Assembly (NCBI GenBank): GCA_023419055.1
Contig: JAEZYO010000240.1
Span: 1-5,545 of the forward strand
Reading direction: 5' to 3'
Origin: Pseudomonadota bacterium
Lineage (GTDB): Bacteria; Myxococcota; Polyangia; Polyangiales; Polyangiaceae
Length of the DNA stretch: 5,545 nt
Below, one piece after another: positions 3,968 to 5,545 of this stretch. The translations under genes and the position numbers were made by a program. The notes beneath the pieces were generated by a model. That model was not told where the DNA came from, ran no database searches, and saw only the letters and a program-made list of their open reading frames with translations. The number at the start of each line of letters is the position of its first letter. Within the stretch, counting starts at the first letter, position 1.

Positions 3968-5545
3968 TCAGCGCCGCCCGACCTTGCGCTCGAGCTCACT
4001 CCAGCTCATGAAGGTGACGACCGGTCGCCCGTGGGGACAATGTCCGGCGAAATCAGCGTCGTCGAGCGCGGTGAGGAGCGCCTGCACCTCGGTGGCCGAG
4101 AGCGGATCGCCTGCCCGCACCGAGCCGTGGCACGCCATGGTGGCGAGCGTGAGATCGACCGCGTCGGAAAACTCGCGCCCGCCCTGACGAGAGAGCTCGG
4201 AGAGCAGATCGCGCACCAGGCGCTCCGCGCCGGCGCGTTGCAAGAGTCGCGGGACGCCGTGCACGCTGACGCTCTCCGGGCCGCGCGCGCGCACGTCGAG
4301 CCCGACCTCCAGGATCTGCGCGGCGTGTTGCTCGACGAGCTCGGCTTCGGCGCGCGTGACCTCGAGCGTGATCGGGAAGAGCAGCGCTTGTGAGGCGACC
4401 GCGCGCGACTGGTACTGATGGCGCAGGCGCGTGAAGTTGACGCGCTCCGCGGCGGCGTGTTGATCGAGCAGGTAAAAGCCCTCGCGCCCTTCGCACAAGA
4501 GGTACGTTTGGCGCAGCTGGGCAATGAAGCGGAGCGTCGACCAGCGCACATCGCCGCGCGGCTGGATGGGCGCGGCGACCGCCGAGTCACGGACGGCGAT
4601 CAACGCCGCGGCGCGCTCGGCCTCGCTCACGCTCGGCACGAGGGGGCGCTCCTGCGCCTCGCTCGCGGTGACGGGAGCTCGAAGCGGCTCGAGGGGCTCG
4701 CGCGCAGGCGCCGGCGTCGCCTGAACCTGCACCGGCGCTGACTGGACCTGCACCGGTGCGGGCTGGACCTGAACCGGCGCGGGCTGCGCCTGGGGCCTGC
4801 CCCACGCGGCTCGGGTGGTGGGCGGAAGCGAGAAGGCGGTCGTGAGCGCCCGCGACAAGATGGAGTAGAGCGCGTCGCTCAAGGCGCGCGCGTCGGCGAA
4901 GCGCACCTCGGTCTTTTGAGGATGGACGTTCACGTCCACGAGCTCGGGCGGCAGATCGAGGTAGATGACGCCGCGCGGGTAGCGACCGCGCTCGAGCACG
5001 CTGCCGTAGGCCTGCGCCACGGTGACGTGCAGGGACCTGTCCTTCACCACGCGATCGTTGACGAGCAAGAAGAGCGCGCCGGTCCCGGAGCGGGCGTGCT
5101 CGGGTCGAGAAAGGTAGGCCTCGACCGAGAGCGGTCCTCGCTCGCCGAGGCACGTGGCGAGCTCCACGTCCTCGCAGATCTGACGAACGCGCTCGATGCG
5201 GTTCTGCGTGCGGAGGAGCTCGCGCACCTGTCGCCCGTCGCGCGTGAGCGTGAACGTCACCCCGGAGCGTGATAGCGCCGCGGACTCGATGACGTCGGTG
5301 ACGTGACCGGACTCCGTCCCGCTCGAGCGCAGGAACTTGCGGCGAGCCGGCACGTTGAAGAACAGATCCTTCACCTCGATGCGCGTGCCTGGCGGCATGC
5401 CGATCGGGCGCACGACGGGCGGCGCTCCGCCCTCCACGAGCACCTCGATCCCGGCCTCCGAGTCGCGCGGGCGCGACTCGATGCGAAAGCGGCTGACGGA
5501 GGCGATGCTCGGTAGCGCCTCACCGCGGAACCCGAAGGTGCGGAG
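3968..5545 (-). CDS. mutL: DNA mismatch repair protein MutL (N-terminus outside window)
   Basis: The window holds 525 C-terminal residues. The reading frame is open to the last base and begins at LRTFGFRGEAL, so roughly 90 residues of the GHKL ATPase are missing. MutL links MutS mismatch recognition to strand removal. Visible from the N-terminus (numbered from the first codon in the window): GFRGEAL (5-11), the GTRIEVKDLFFNVPARRKFL motif (53-72), the second domain ending with VDVNVHPQKTEVRF (203-216), a Pro/Gln/Ala linker (about 240-330) with a heptad repeat, and the C-terminal dimerisation and nuclease domain. That domain has FIAQL (340-344), DQHAAAERVNFT (361-372), ACHGSVRAG (471-479) and CPHGRP (503-508). 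Presence of the DQHA and CPHGRP motifs indicates the endonuclease type found where MutH is absent. The last Glu of DQHA(x)2E(x)4E is Thr372 here. The TGA at 3970-3968 is one base from the miaA GTG. Estimated full length is about 615 residues. Confidence 0.96.
   Translation of the reverse strand, partial: LRTFGFRGEALPSIASVSRFRIESRPRDSEAGIEVLVEGGAPPVVRPIGMPPGTRIEVKDLFFNVPARRKFLRSSGTESGHVTDVIESAALSRSGVTFTLTRDGRQVRELLRTQNRIERVRQICEDVELATCLGERGPLSVEAYLSRPEHARSGTGALFLLVNDRVVKDRSLHVTVAQAYGSVLERGRYPRGVIYLDLPPELVDVNVHPQKTEVRFADARALSDALYSILSRALTTAFSLPPTTRAAWGRPQAQPAPVQVQPAPVQVQSAPVQVQATPAPAREPLEPLRAPVTASEAQERPLVPSVSEAERAAALIAVRDSAVAAPIQPRGDVRWSTLRFIAQLRQTYLLCEGREGFYLLDQHAAAERVNFTRLRHQYQSRAVASQALLFPITLEVTRAEAELVEQHAAQILEVGLDVRARGPESVSVHGVPRLLQRAGAERLVRDLLSELSRQGGREFSDAVDLTLATMACHGSVRAGDPLSATEVQALLTALDDADFAGHCPHGRPVVTFMSWSELERKVGRR
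4724..4786 (-). repeat. Three tandem 21-bp repeats in the MutL linker
   Basis: The stretch encodes three consecutive heptads, QPAPVQV, QPAPVQV and QSAPVQV, followed by a decayed fourth (QATPAPA). The DNA copies are similar but not identical, for example CTGGACCTGCACCGGTGCG against CTGGACCTGAACCGGCGCG on the plus strand. The repeat lies in the flexible linker between the ATPase and C-terminal domains, where length change is usually tolerated. It probably arose by slippage. Confidence 0.85.

Noticed and set aside
3967..3999. miaA start at the GTG at 3999
   Set aside because: It adds residues of mutL coding DNA in front of the normal MiaA start and has no suitable ribosome binding site. The GTG at 3966 gives the usual P-loop distance.
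2899..4011. Long plus-strand open frame (370 codons) opposite miaA
   Set aside because: It lies antisense to a clear MiaA. Its product is rich in Arg, Ala and His with no recognisable motif, as expected for the complement of GC-rich coding DNA.

Overview
The window looks like chromosomal DNA from a GC-rich member of the Myxococcota, most likely of the Polyangiales/Sorangium type. The evidence is the very high GC with strong G/C preference at third codon positions, a von Willebrand factor A (VWA) lipoprotein with small cysteine-rich repeats, a truncated exported protein of a style I associate with these bacteria, and a candidate sigma-54 promoter. The assignment rests on protein style and was not tested by a search.

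Left part, plus strand (1-1235): the last 20 codons of a 4-hydroxyphenylpyruvate dioxygenase gene overlap the start of a complete homogentisate 1,2-dioxygenase gene (hmgA). Together they are two consecutive steps of tyrosine/phenylalanine breakdown: 4-hydroxyphenylpyruvate to homogentisate, then ring opening to maleylacetoacetate.

Middle, minus strand (1242-2634): a secreted VWA-domain lipoprotein converges on hmgA with a 6-base gap. A perfect 6-bp stem and 4-base loop carries both stop codons. Upstream of the lipoprotein start are a good Shine-Dalgarno, a good -24/-12 (sigma-54) candidate and three dyads at about -73, -92 and -107 from the predicted start point. This is the best regulatory signal in the window.

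Right part, minus strand (2635-5545): mutL (N-terminus outside the window), then miaA starting one base after the mutL stop, then a damaged gene. mutL-miaA is a widely conserved pair (mismatch repair and tRNA A37 prenylation). The damaged gene has a signal peptide and an orderly N-terminal domain for about 99 codons. After that the coding signal jumps to another frame and ends in a tryptophan-containing tail at 2635. It reads as a truncated or fused gene remnant.

I see no RNA genes, CRISPR arrays, insertion sequences or phage genes. The main points of interest are the frame-switched remnant, the sigma-54-like promoter with its upstream dyads, the shared-stop palindrome and a substitution in the MutL endonuclease motif. 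I found no clear new multi-gene system.
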